NCBI GenBank assembly: GCA_963575745.1
Contig: CAUYUJ010000858.1
Coordinates: 585,356-647,884, forward strand
Source of the DNA: Prorocentrum cordatum
Taxonomy: Eukaryota > Sar > Dinophyceae > Prorocentrales > Prorocentraceae
Reading direction: 5' to 3'
DNA: 62,529 nucleotides
Shown: in pieces, positions 1 to 9,090 of the stretch
Layout of the letters: every line of letters begins with the position of its first letter
How positions within the stretch are numbered: position 1 is the first letter of the stretch
Translations under genes and position numbers: made by a program
Notes under the pieces: generated by a model
What the model was told of the DNA's origin: nothing
Database searches by the model: none
What the model saw: the letters and a program-made list of their open reading frames with translations, nothing else

Positions 1-81
1 AGGCCTCTTCGAGACCGGTGCTCTCAGTGTCCAGCCCGTCCGCGGAACCATCGTCAGCTTTGTCGGCCGTCGCCTACCACG

Positions 82-682
82 TCACCGCGGAAGACACGTC
101 GGACACGGCACCCTCAGCAGATGCCACTCGTGCCCAAGGGTAGCTACGCGCCACCGCCATGCCAGCGCGTGCCGCTCAGCCGCCTCCGAGTCCTCGTCGA
201 AGCACTCGACCACGTTCGTGCGCTCCTTCTGCGCACCATGGCCCACCACCAGCGCCTGCCCGAGCGCGCACTCGCTCTCGGGGTCCGCGTGCGCGGCGGC
301 ATCATGCTCCATGGATTCCTTCTCCGCCCCAGCCCTGGCGCACACTCACGGGGAGGATCCTTGCACCGCGCGTGCACCACAACCCAATGTAGTCCACCGC
401 GCAGGACTTGCCGCTCTGTCACCACGCGCCCATGGGGTAGAACTCCGCCGCCTCCGCGTCCATCCTGACTGGCTTATTCCGCGCGATGTCCCTGACAGAG
501 GGACCATTTTCAACATGCTGGCCCTCCATCTGCTGCGTGTTGCTGCGCTGCCAGGTGTTCCACTGCTGCGGCGATGCCGCCACGATCCCCTCCGCCTTCA
601 CTTTGAAGACGTGGGGCGCGGCATTGCGCCTCCGCTTCGCCAGCGGGTCCACCTCCGCGTCATCGAGGTTGACCTTCAGCAT
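82..682 (-). other. Possible minus-strand exons, unidentified
   Basis: Two minus-strand open stretches (682 to 419, then 345 to 82) read like ordinary mixed-composition protein: an acidic/Gln/Asn-rich segment ending near YPMG, then a His/Glu/Ala-rich segment rich in EDSEAAER-type residues. They are in different frames and separated by about 70 bases, so they could be two exons of one gene running off the left edge of the window. I could not fix splice sites and recognise no domain. The plus-strand frames here are Arg/Pro-rich shadows. Real coding status is uncertain. Confidence 0.25.
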
Positions 683-699
683 TGGAACGATGAGCTAGG

Positions 700-800
700 G
701 GGAGGGGTAAACCCCTCCCCGAAGGGAAACAGGGGGCTTGGAAGGCCAAGCGCTCTGCACCACTCACGCCGTAAAAGTCCGGTGGGGTTACGCACGCGCC
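700..800. repeat. Diverged copy of dispersed hairpin repeat
   Basis: A GGGGAGGGG...CCCCTCCCC inverted block is followed by CACCACTCACGCC...GGTGGGG. This matches, with divergence, the hairpin repeat described at 41,282, 47,476, 48,909 and 58,890. Confidence 0.4.
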
Positions 801-1020
801 TCACTCAGACTCACCCAGGTTAACTCAGCCACTCATTCAGTGGGGGCGCGCATCAAGAAACCATCTGCTTTTCGTCAGAGTATCCTGGGTTTCTTCGCTC
901 CTCGCGCTGCGCGGTGACTTCTGCTGCGTTCGGGGTTCTCCCGGTTTCCCCTCAAGGGCACCTCGCGCACGGGTTCTCAGGGTTTGGTTTCTTGCGAGGG
1001 TTTCTTGCGGCCGCGCCCAC

Positions 1021-2165
1021 ACTGTACTCAGACTCGCTCGCACTCAGACTCAGTCATAATCATATTCATTCACAGTCATCACCACACTCAGACTCACTCA
1101 CCCTCAGATTCACCCACCTTCAGACCCTCACACTCGGACTTCTTGATACTCACACTCGCCCTTATTCCTTCTCGTCTTCACTAAGGCTGATTCATTGCAA
1201 TCAGAGTTGCTCATACTCACACTCAGCCTCATTCCTCTTCCCGACCCAGACTCATTCAGATACGGAATCACCCACAGACAGTGAGGATGTCCCAGGCGAG
1301 GCGCTGGTTTCAGGACTACCAGGGGAGAGCCGCTAGCCCGTTTGCCCTCAGAATGTGGGGATGCTTCAGGCGGTTTGCCTGTTTCTGCCCCCCAGATTTT
1401 TTTTCTTTGGTGGTCCATTGCTCACCGCGAGATAGCAGGCGTGGTATTTGGGCACCCACAGGGAGAGCCGCCAGGGGTGGGGGCACTCCAGGATTTGCTC
1501 CCAGATTGTGGGGATGTCTCAAGCGTGTTGCCTGTTTCTGCCCCCCTGGGCTTCTTTTTGGATGCTTGTGCTCCGCACTAGCTCACAACCTCCTCCTCCT
1601 CCTCCTCCTCCTCCTCCTCCTCCTCCTCATATTCCTCCTCCTTCTCCTCCTTTTCCTCACGCAGACGCACTCATTCAACTCAGGCCTACTCATCGGCACC
1701 CTGTCTTCAGTCAGACTCACTTGTCACATGCAGACTCACCCATGCTTAGACCCACTCCTCATACTCAGGCTCACTCATACGTAGACCCACTCAATCAGAT
1801 TCAGACTTACTCATGCTCAGCGTCACCCCCACCCAGACTGACTCACAGCCAGACTCACTCACACGCAGACTCAACCGCCCTCAGGCTCACTCATACTCAG
1901 ACTCACTCGTTCCCAGGCTCACTCATGTGCAGACTCCTATTCATCATACTCATACTGGGACTCACCCACACTCAGACTCATTAATATTTAGACCCACCCG
2001 GGCGCACATTCACTCACACTCAGACTCGCTCATACTCAGACCTACTCGTACTCCGACTCACTATACCCAGGCTCACTCAAACTCAGGTTCAATCATACCC
2101 GGTTCACTCACTCTCAGACTCACCCACCTTCAGATCATTCACGCTCCGATTCACTCACACTGAGG
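1021..2165. repeat. ACTCAGACTC-type minisatellite with internal duplicated block
   Basis: Degenerate units of about 10-12 bp built on CACTCAGACTCA occupy roughly 1,021-1,270 and 1,660-2,165. Between them lie two copies of a block of about 100 bp (about 1,320-1,405 and 1,457-1,560) sharing GTGGGGATG and TTGCCTGTTTCTGCCCCCC, plus a (TCC)n run at about 1,590-1,655. The phrase TAGCAGGCGTGGTATTTGGG near 1,434 recurs in altered form near 2,193. Long open frames here arise from the repeat and have no family resemblance. Confidence 0.8.
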
Positions 2166-2525
2166 CTCACACAAAAGCGGGTACCACGACATAGCATGCG
2201 TGGCATTTGGGTGCCCCAGATGCCAGCAGGGGCGCTCTTGCCCGAAGTGCCGCAGTAAGAGCGGCACAAGGAATCCCCCCTCGCTCTTCCACTTGTCTTT
2301 CCGTCATCTCTCCTGACAATGCTCGGGGAAGGAGGGCGTCACTGAAGTATTCGCTGTCGCCGTCGTCGTCGTCTTCGTCGTCGTTGTCGCGGCCGCCGTC
2401 TACGCGCACTCGCTTCCACACCCCGATGCTTACAGACCGAGTTCCCCAGCGAGACGTGACAGGAGTATGAGATGCACATATCGGGATCTCCGCGTCTAGT
2501 AATTTGCCAGGAAAATGGATTACGG

Positions 2526-2800
2526 ATGAGGAGTAGCCGGAGGAATAGGAAACGAGGAGGAGGGGGGAGGAGGAGGAGGAGGAGGAGGAGGAGGAGGAGG
2601 ACCAGGAGGAGGAGGACCAGGAGGAGGAGGAGGAGGAGGAGGAGGTAGAAGAGTAGGAGGAGGAGGAGGAGGGAAGGATGGAGAGAGGGAGGAGGAGGAG
2701 GAAGAGGAGGAGGAGGAGGAAAAAGAAAAAGGGGGAGCGAGGAACGAGGGGGAAGAGGAAGAGGAGCGAGCAGCGAGGAACGAGGAGGAGAAGTGTAGAT
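2526..2800. repeat. Purine-rich (GGA/GAG)n array
   Basis: Nearly uninterrupted purine strand of GAG/GGA triplets with a few AAA inserts. A GTCGTC run precedes it at about 2,345-2,400. Ser/Leu/Pro homopolymer ORFs on the opposite strand are by-products of the array. Confidence 0.9.
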
Positions 2801-2867
2801 GTGGACGTTCTTGTTCCCCCTCCCTGCCCGCCATGCTGCCGTCCAGCCCACTGCTTCACTTGCCCAG

Positions 2868-2960
2868 GCCCAAGCGGCGGCTCCGGCGGTGACGGATCCG
2901 CAGGCCTCGGTGATGGCGGCGATGCAGATGCAGATGGGCATGCCCGCGGGAGCGATGCCG
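2868..2960 (+). other. Exon-like Met/Gln/Ala-rich island
   Basis: After an AG at 2,866-2,867 the plus strand encodes an Ala/Gln/Met-rich stretch ending MQMQMGMPAGAMP with strong G/C third positions. It resembles in style the islands at 7,899-8,010 and 28,785-28,890 and could be an exon of the same low-complexity protein. The 3' boundary is not clear, since no AG|G donor is obvious. Confidence 0.22.
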
Positions 2961-3145
2961 GCTCGCTCGCTCGCTCGCTCGTGCCATTCGCCGAAACGCG
3001 TGGGCGAAAAAACACACAGCCGGGCCAGCCCAACTTCACCGCTTTGCGGGAGCGGCGGCACGAAGGCAGCTGCAGAGTTACCTCGTGCGCAGGAGAAGGC
3101 GAAGAAAGAGGAGAAGGAACAAGGGGGGAAGGAAGGGGAGGGGGG

Positions 3146-4384
3146 TCACCGACTGGCGAATGATACGAATTCCGACTGGAACGTATCTGGCCGAAGGCTG
3201 CGGACAGATTGCATCAACACTGCTGTGTGCGACGTTGTACAAAAAGCGTGCCATTGCACCGGGTCCTGGACGCACTGCAGAAGCAACGCGTGCGGATTGA
3301 AACTCGGTGAAATGATTTTGTACAGCCCGGAAGCCCGTTCCCGTTGCGGTCGTCTACGCCTATGTTTGAGCGCGTCCGCAACAGGGAGCACAGTGTCAGG
3401 CTGAAAAGTTGCACGTCTAAGAAAAGCATCGTTCGGTGCCCTACTTATTTTTCCATACAATGCGAGTTGCTGCCGCAGAAACTGGGTGCTGTAAGGGTCC
3501 TGCTGGGCTGGCTTGCTGCAAGACGGTCTTATTGGACACGTGCGAAAAGAAAGAGGAGGGAATCTGTAAAACTCGTCTGAGGCATTTGGCCTGGAATCCA
3601 TCCAGCCTCCTTTGTTCTGATTGATTCAGCCACGCAGTGGAAAGTGAATCTAAGACCTTGCTCGTAGTTAGAGCTTGGAACAACTCGATCTTTCTACTCG
3701 CTCCTACGGCTGTATGTTTCCAGGCTCGCTCGTATTTCACAAACTCTGCCCATGCAGCCCCTAATCGTTTGTTCAGTTCCTTCGTGACGCATCCTGAACT
3801 GTCCAAGGTGGCTCCTAGGTATGACAAGTGATCTTCGGCAGGGATCGTGCAGCCCTCAGGGGAAATTCTTGCAAATTCTGCTCGGACCATCCCACCAATA
3901 ATGTGTCGTCGGTGAACAATAAGATTGACATGTTGCCGGCGTCCATCTCTGCTCTCGCTCCGTGGCCCATATTGTCCGTCGCATTTTTCATTAATATTGT
4001 CACGACCATCACAAGAAGGAATGGAGACAGAAGGCAACCTTGAGCAATTCCTCATCGTTGTCGTCGTTGCCTGCGATCGCTGTACTTTCTTGCGACAAGA
4101 GAGAGCATCTTTTGCGGGTCCCCGTACCTCCGGAGAGCGTCAGTCATCGCGTCCATCTTGATTGAGTCAAACGCTTTCTTCCAGTCGAGGGCGACGAACG
4201 CAATCTTTCCATTGTTGGCCGCTTTCGCTGCCTCAATACACCTCCGCACCATATGGATCCCCTCTGATGTGCCTCGACCACGTCTGAATCCGCACTGCGT
4301 CGAAGTAAGACGGCCCTCCGCCCCTGCTTGCTGGAGCCGCTTCAACAATAATGGTGCCAATATTTTGTAAGCCACGCATAACAC
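3146..4384 (-). pseudogene. LINE ORF2: reverse transcriptase remnant
   Basis: Three overlapping minus-strand frames carry RT blocks. The 4,384-4,052 frame has the GFRRGRGTSEGI block and motif A as ALDWKKAFDSI. The 4,012-3,815 frame has motif C as FTDD within LLFTDDTLLVG, where most LINEs have Y/FADD. The 4,055-3,441 frame has the SYLGATLDSSG and LRRVLQIP blocks of the RT thumb/C-terminal region. The 3,601-3,146 frame holds the RQQLALYGKISRAP tail. Motif B and the sequence around it are missing between motifs A and C. At least two frameshifts make it non-functional. Confidence 0.75.
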
Positions 4385-4395
4385 ACTTATCGGCC

Positions 4396-4947
4396 TGTAG
4401 TTGTCGCAGCTCGTTGGAAAGTTGTAGCCTCTCCGGCAGCTGTCGGAGGTTGTGGGAGGCGTAAACGCAATAGACTACGAACATCTCTCTGCCCAACCGG
4501 AGCTTCAATGAAGCCATTCTGTCTGAGATTTTTGCCACAATAAGTCCAACTCCTGCCCAAGATCGTTCATCAGTGTCCGCTCCGGAAAGTATCACATAGG
4601 AACCGCTGTTCTCGTCCTCGTACTCCTCCGCATTGGTGGCCCGCGTCTACTGCAAGCATAAGACGTGGATATCGTGTCGCTGCAAGTGTAAGACTATCTC
4701 TACGAGTCTGGCGTCTGTAAGACCCCGCGCGCTCCATGTAGCAGCCTTGAGGTCGTGACGGGTTGCAGCTTGTCTGAAGAAATCTTGAAAGGGGTCGGTG
4801 GTATTTTTGCTCTCTCCGTCCCCCTGTCCGCCGGAGGACGAGTGGTATATTCGCCCGTCCCGTCCAAATGGCGGACTGGTGAAACTCTGGCTTTGCGCCC
4901 ATGGCACCGTCAACATGGCTTACCTTTTCCGGCCCCTTCTCTCGCAT
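4396..4947 (-). pseudogene. LINE ORF2: APE-type endonuclease fragment
   Basis: Endonuclease that nicks target DNA for target-primed reverse transcription. The minus strand at about 4,748-4,647 encodes ATWSARGL...HDIHVLCLQ, matching the first strand and helix of APE-like LINE endonucleases. It continues after a frame change near 4,640 into a GVGLIVAKIS-type segment and on to VVYCVYA. After that the remaining endonuclease residues (the DxN, SDH motifs) and the RT fingers are absent: the frame passes directly to sequence upstream of RT motif A. This suggests a large internal deletion. Confidence 0.6.
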
Positions 4948-4963
4948 GAGCTCCTGCTCTGCG

Positions 4964-6392
4964 CTAGACGACCTTTGGCTTTTTGCTGAACTGCGTCCAT
5001 TCCGATGAGCTCTGGAACTCGGCCGAGGATTCCCAGTCCGCGTCCAGCCAGAGTATCTTCAACGTGTCCGCCTCAATCGTCGCACGCATGATGTTTTTGT
5101 CCCCCGCTCTGATGATGCCGTTGTCCGTGTCAATTTTGAGGTTGCGTTTTTCGAACCCCCATTGTGTCAGCAAGTACCGCAAGCCAAGCAGTAGCGAGGA
5201 AACGAGTCGTGCCTCATTCGTAGCGTCGAGGTTGCACCATATTCTGGTGTTGCCGGCCCTGGGTTGAAGCGACCTGGCAGCAACCTCTTGAAGATGCGTC
5301 TGGGCTTGTTGTGCCATGGCCGGGGTGTCAAACTGCAGGAACATGATGCCCTTGATCGGAAACTGGAACATGTACATGACCAGTGGCGGGCCGTCTTTCA
5401 ATCCTACGACTTTTCGAGGGTCGGGGACGACGTCGGGGTGGTCTGGTGTATATTTTTCCCGTCTTCGTAGGGAAACAACGAAACATGTATACACCAGGAT
5501 CCCGTATACATCAGGATCCGCGTCGTTCCTGTGCGAATTTCAGCGCAGGGTCGGAAAAAGCGTCGGTGTATAGAGTTCGTTTCCCTACTTGAAGTTCTCG
5601 TCCAGGGGTACTTTTTGTATGCTTTCGCTGCGACGAGGTGCGTGTCTGCCAGAGCTCGCTGCGCCCAGCGTTCAGCATCGGCAAGAGCATCTCGTGGAGG
5701 TCCTCCCAGGACGACCGTCGACGTCTCCCTCGCCTGCGCAGTTGCTGTCGTAGATCTCGGCGTTGTGGTCTGCGCGTGGTTGAGCGCATCCTCGAGCTCG
5801 TTGATTGCTGTGCGGAGGTCGAGCTGCATGCTTGTCATTTCGGCCCGAACCGCTGCCAGATCGTCTTCCATGGTGGCCTGGATGTTGAATTCCTCCACCT
5901 CTGCTCCGATGGCTGCCTTGAAGTCGCGGCAATCGGGATTGATGGTCTCCTTGATTTGCTCGAACTCGTGGCCGAGGGTCCTGACCATCCGCATGGTAAG
6001 AGCAGGATGCGTTTTAAACATTTTCTGCATGGCCTTGATTGTCATTGGACCATCCTCTTCCGAATCATTGCCGTCTTCGTCGTCGACGTTGAACGTGCCT
6101 GCCCCTGGCGAGCTGGCGTCTCCGAGGAGATCCAACTCTTTTGGCGTTGATCACCTCCTCCGTGTTGTTGTGCCGTATCGTCCATGATGTTGTCGGGCTG
6201 AACAGCGTGTATTTCGGGCCGCTCAGGTTGTTTTGGTCCTGCTCGATCTGCTCGTGCCATGAACAGCTGTCGCACAGGGGTATTTGGGAAGCGTCCGTCT
6301 GCACCTGCACCCGAAGAAGAAGAAGAAGAAGACATCACGGCCGTGAAGAGACGAATGGAGGAATTTAAATGTGAGCGTGGGAGAGAGCGCAA
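4964..6392 (-). pseudogene. LINE ORF1-like protein, frameshifted
   Basis: The product would be the nucleic-acid-binding ORF1 partner of a non-LTR retrotransposon. Three segments in shifting frames form it. A Ser-run N-terminus starts near 6,335. A long acidic and then helical segment (6,135 to about 5,530) is rich in Glu/Ala/Leu and could form a coiled coil. A C-terminal segment (about 5,470 to 4,964) contains a pattern resembling an RRM beta strand and helix (FLQFDTPAMAQQAQTHLQ). Breaks lie near 6,140, where the frame changes, and near 5,487-5,520, where a tandem duplication of about 17 bp sits. ORF1 identity rests on position upstream of EN-RT and on composition; no catalytic motif is expected. 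Confidence 0.6.
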
Positions 6393-6399
6393 ACATGTG

Positions 6400-7120
6400 A
6401 GGGAGCGATGCTGGCAGTGTTGAAAAAAGCTTTAATCATCGCGATGCCATTCAGAAAGCCAAAATTGCGGTATCCCAGATGGGATCAGAATAGATGGGGT
6501 CGGAGGATCGCGCCGCATCGCCGATGGATCCACGATGGGGCTCGATGTGGAGCCCGATTTCCTCCACGCCGATGTCGCCGATGCATCGCCGACGCCGCCA
6601 ATGCATCACCGATGCATTGGTGATGCATCGACGGTGTTGCGCGGTCCTCGCACCCCGTCCACTGTGGTCCCATCTGGGAGGCCTTCAGATAAAGAGCGAA
6701 GGGGCTTTACTCGCCACGGCGAGCCTCGGCCACGAATACGTTCTCCGTCCTAAACCTGAGGAGCGGCCCGAAACTCAAGTGTTCCTTGGTTCAGCGTCTT
6801 CAGTGTTCCTAGCCTCCTCCTAGCCTGCTCCTTCTACTCCCCCTCCTCCTCGTCCTCCTCCTCCTCCTCGCCTCCTCCTCCTAGCCTGTTCCTAGCCTCC
6901 TCCCAGCTCAGGTGATCCTTCCTTCCGCGTCTTGGCTGCAGTTCCCCCCCCCAGGGGCGCGAAGTCAATCGCGGTTCGCGCGTCGTGGTCTGGGTTGAAG
7001 AGCTGCACTGTTGAAGGCGGCGGTGCGGGGGCGCGAGGATCGCCGCGCGACGTGCTTTCGCGGGGCGCGGCGCGCAAGGTTGGACGACCCAGAAGAGTCA
7101 AGTCCGGCGTGATATAAACT
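6400..7120. other. Intergenic DNA with GATGCATCG cluster and CTC-rich run
   Basis: No convincing gene. About 6,530-6,640 is crowded with overlapping CGATGCATCG/CCAATGCATTGG palindromic words. About 6,825-6,905 is a CTC/CCTAGC-rich run. Similar GATGCATCGCCGAT words recur near 31,290-31,390 and 32,190-32,230. Confidence 0.6.
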
Positions 7121-7121
7121 G

Positions 7122-7239
7122 TCGGAGGTCCACGCGGATTTTGGTTGGGTCAGCGCCTCCTGGCGCCGCCCCTGGTGCGCTCCGCGCGCCAGGGAGGGGG
7201 GGTCCAGCGCCGACCCAAGAAATTTGCGTGGACCTCCGA
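7122..7239. repeat. Foldback (inverted repeat) element
   Basis: Imperfect inverted arms of about 36 bp start TCGGAGGTCCACGC on the left and end GCGTGGACCTCCGA on the right, with GGGTC/GACCC pairs inside and a GC-rich loop of about 45 bp. This is a MITE-like or foldback structure. No target duplication was identified. Confidence 0.75.
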
Positions 7240-7284
7240 AGGTCTATTATGATTTCTTCCATCCTCTAGAAGAGGAGAGGCGAG

Positions 7285-7817
7285 GCGATGGACAGAGCGA
7301 GGGAGGTTGGTGGAGGGAGGAGGGGGAAATTGGGGGGGGCGCAGGGAGGGGGAGGATGGAGGGGGAGGGTGGAGGGGGAGGGTGGAAGAGGAGGACGGAT
7401 GGGGAGGAGTAGGAATTCTCGCTCAAGCGTCTGGCACGATCCCAGGGGTAGCATTGAGAGCCCCGTAGCTTCTACACATGGCCAGTTCCTGGCAAATCTC
7501 TCCCAGGCCCTCTTGCGATATGGGATCGTTGCGTGGGTAAAACTTCTGTCCGAAATGGAAGAGGAGGGAGAGCTGGGTTGGACAAGGAGCGGAGGATGAG
7601 ACGGAAGGCTGGAGTGATAGGAACGGAGGTGCGGGCGAGATAGGAGGAGGAGGAGGAGAAGGAGGAGGAGGAGGAGGAGCATGGGTAGGTGATGCGGGAT
7701 CTCTCTACATGTAGGCAAAGACAGGAGGTGCGAGAGAGAGAGAGGGAGATTCTAGCGAGAGAGCGAGGGAGAGATATAGGGCGATAGAGGCAGAGAGACA
7801 CACACACACATATATAT

Positions 7818-7848
<31 letters not shown>

Positions 7849-7890
7849 AAAACAAATCAATAACAGAGAGAGAGAGAGAGAGAGACACTT
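7285..7890. repeat. Purine-rich stretch and GA/CA/TA microsatellites
   Basis: GGGA/GGAG-rich DNA occupies about 7,285-7,400 and a (GAG)n run about 7,640-7,682. A compound (GA)n-(CA)n-(TA)n-(GA)n block occupies about 7,728-7,885. No gene is seen between these runs. Confidence 0.85.
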
Positions 7891-7898
7891 CCGTCCAG

Positions 7899-8010
7899 CG
7901 GAGGAGCGCCAACCTACGGGATGGCTATGGCGGTGCCAGGCATGGCCGGCATGGCCGGCATGGGCGCCAGCCTGATGTCGCCGATGGGTGGCATGAGCGC
8001 CATGATGCAG
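7899..8010 (+). other. Exon-like Met/Gly/Ala-rich island
   Basis: Follows CCAG at 7,895-7,898 and ends ATGCAG before a GC donor at 8,011. It encodes a Gly/Met/Ala-rich run (GMAGMAGMG, LMSPMGGMSAMMQ) with almost exclusively G/C third positions. If spliced in phase 0 to the island at 28,785, which follows GCAG and opens with MAAMQQQ, it would place the whole nested retrotransposon inside an intron of about 20.8 kb. This is inference from composition and splice-site phase only. Confidence 0.33.
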
Positions 8011-8102
8011 GCGGTGGCGGGGGGGGGGGCAGGGGCGTCGAGTCGGGGTGGTGAGCCGGCTGGCGCGCCGAGGCTGGGCAGGGCGAGGGGCAGGGAGCAG
8101 AA

Positions 8103-8290
8103 GTGGAGGGCGGCGAGGAGGGCTGGGCGGCGAGGAGGAGGAGATGGAGGAGAAGGAGAAGGAGGAGGAGGAGGAGGAGGAGAACGAGGAGGAGGAGGAG
8201 GAGGAGGAGGAGGAGGAGGAGGAGTAAGAGGAGGAGAACGAGGAGACTGAGGAGGATATCAAGGACGATGAGAACGACGAGGTGGACGAG
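8103..8290. repeat. (GGA)n purine array next to the outer element
   Basis: GGA/GAG-rich array immediately left of the outer 5' LTR. The Ser/Leu-rich frames on the opposite strand are shadows of it. Confidence 0.9.
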
Positions 8291-8326
8291 AGGACGAAGA
8301 CAAACGACTAATGAGTATGAGGGCAG

Positions 8327-8446
8327 TGAGACAGGTGAGCATATTTCGCACAGTAGGTTTTGCATTTAGAATTGTGTGAAGTTTCTTGTCGCTGTTATCC
8401 GATCTGGCTCAAGGGAAAAGCATTTACTGCCCCTGCTGCTGCCACA
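8327..8446 (+). repeat. Outer element 5' LTR
   Basis: 120 bp, TG...CA termini, identical in every base to 27,830-27,949. Contains TCCG (8,398-8,401) followed closely by TGGCTCAAG (8,405-8,413), reminiscent of both ends of the dinoflagellate spliced leader. It is unusually short for an LTR. Confidence 0.95.
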
Positions 8447-8448
8447 GT

Positions 8449-8460
8449 TGGTAGCGGAGC
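8449..8460 (+). promoter_or_regulatory. Outer element primer-binding site
   Basis: TGGTAGCGGAGC, two bases after the LTR. TGGTAGC is complementary to the GCTACCA 3' end of eukaryotic initiator tRNA-Met, the usual copia/Ty1 primer. The inner element has the identical 12 nt in the same position, after which the two elements diverge. Confidence 0.85.
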
Positions 8461-8584
8461 CTGGTTCCCGGTCGGGAGGCCCATGGGTGGCACGGCGCGG
8501 CCTTGAGGGCCACGGCCAGTCGCCGCTCGAGTGCCTCCGGCCGCGGGCCGGGCTCGCGCCGACGGAGCGGCGCGGACAGCGGAG

Positions 8585-8806
8585 ATGCCCGCAGATGACG
8601 AAGGCTTCACAGGAGCCGTCATAGGTGGTGGTGGTGCAGAGTCGGCCGCCGCTGCACCAGCAGCAGCGGAGACAGGACGGATGACAGCGACGACTGAGCA
8701 GCTCAGAGACCTGGTCACAGGGATGGTCCGCGAGACCATGAGCGCAGGTGGGGCGCCCCAGGCGACCAAGGCCGAGCAGCCTCAGACCACAGCAGACGGC
8801 CGACAA
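8585..8806 (+). pseudogene. Outer element gag, 5' fragment cut by inner element
   Basis: Structural Gag N-terminus of the outer element. The likely start is ATG at 8,585 (MPADDEGF...), although the frame is open from 8,531. The 74 codons are Ala/Gly/Thr-rich with a short helical part (TTEQLRDLVTGMV) and stop where the inner LTR begins at 8,807. The last codon, CAA, belongs to the target duplication. The same frame resumes at 18,489 beyond the second TSD copy and stays open, so the insertion is the only interruption of this part of gag. Confidence 0.85.
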
Positions 8807-9017
8807 TGTGTGAATTCAGTGTGTCCCTATGAGATTAAACCTCTTTGTTATTCTATTCTTTGCCTGTGCATGTGTCATGCTCTGTTGTATATTTGTGTCA
8901 TCATCTTTTGGCTTACAGGCACCTTTAGTAGCTGACGCGCCTTCGGCGAGACAAACGTGTCATCTTACCGCCGCTCACTCGCAGTCAGAGCCTATCAGGA
9001 GGAGGTTTCGTTTGACA
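8807..9017 (+). repeat. Inner element 5' LTR
   Basis: 211 bp, TG...CA. One substitution against the 3' copy. Contains TATATTTGTG and TTTTGGCTTACAG around 8,888-8,920. TTTT plus a YTNAY-like CTTAC and an AG could serve as a dinoflagellate promoter and trans-splice acceptor arrangement; this is inference. Confidence 0.96.
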
Positions 9018-9018
9018 G

Positions 9019-9030
9019 TGGTAGCGGAGC
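9019..9030 (+). promoter_or_regulatory. Inner element primer-binding site
   Basis: TGGTAGCGGAGC, one base after the LTR, identical to the outer element PBS and consistent with initiator tRNA-Met priming. Confidence 0.85.
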
Positions 9031-9090
9031 TCCTCGACCACGCCCGGTCCGGGGAGCTCTCACGCTGCTGCGCCTCCGCTCAATCCTCCG

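Larger units (their letters stand above)
3146..6392 (-). mobile_element. Degenerate LINE-like non-LTR retrotransposon
   Basis: Reading the minus strand from about 6,392 down to 3,146 gives, in order, an ORF1-like protein, an APE-type endonuclease N-terminus, reverse transcriptase motif A, motif C, and a C-terminal tail ending in a RRRRP-type region. The pieces lie in several frames with internal losses, so the copy is dead. No poly(A) tail or target duplication could be fixed. On its left side the 3' end runs into the purine-rich DNA below 3,150. Confidence 0.85.

Noticed and set aside
2167-3061. Long minus-strand Ser/Leu/Pro-rich ORFs
   Set aside because: They come from reading a GGA/GAG array on the opposite strand; there is no ordinary composition and no motif. 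The same applies to 7,705-8,365, 28,592-29,733 and 38,456-39,221 outside the proposed exon.
8531-8584. GTG at 8,531 as gag start
   Set aside because: An ATG in the same frame at 8,585 is the better eukaryotic start.
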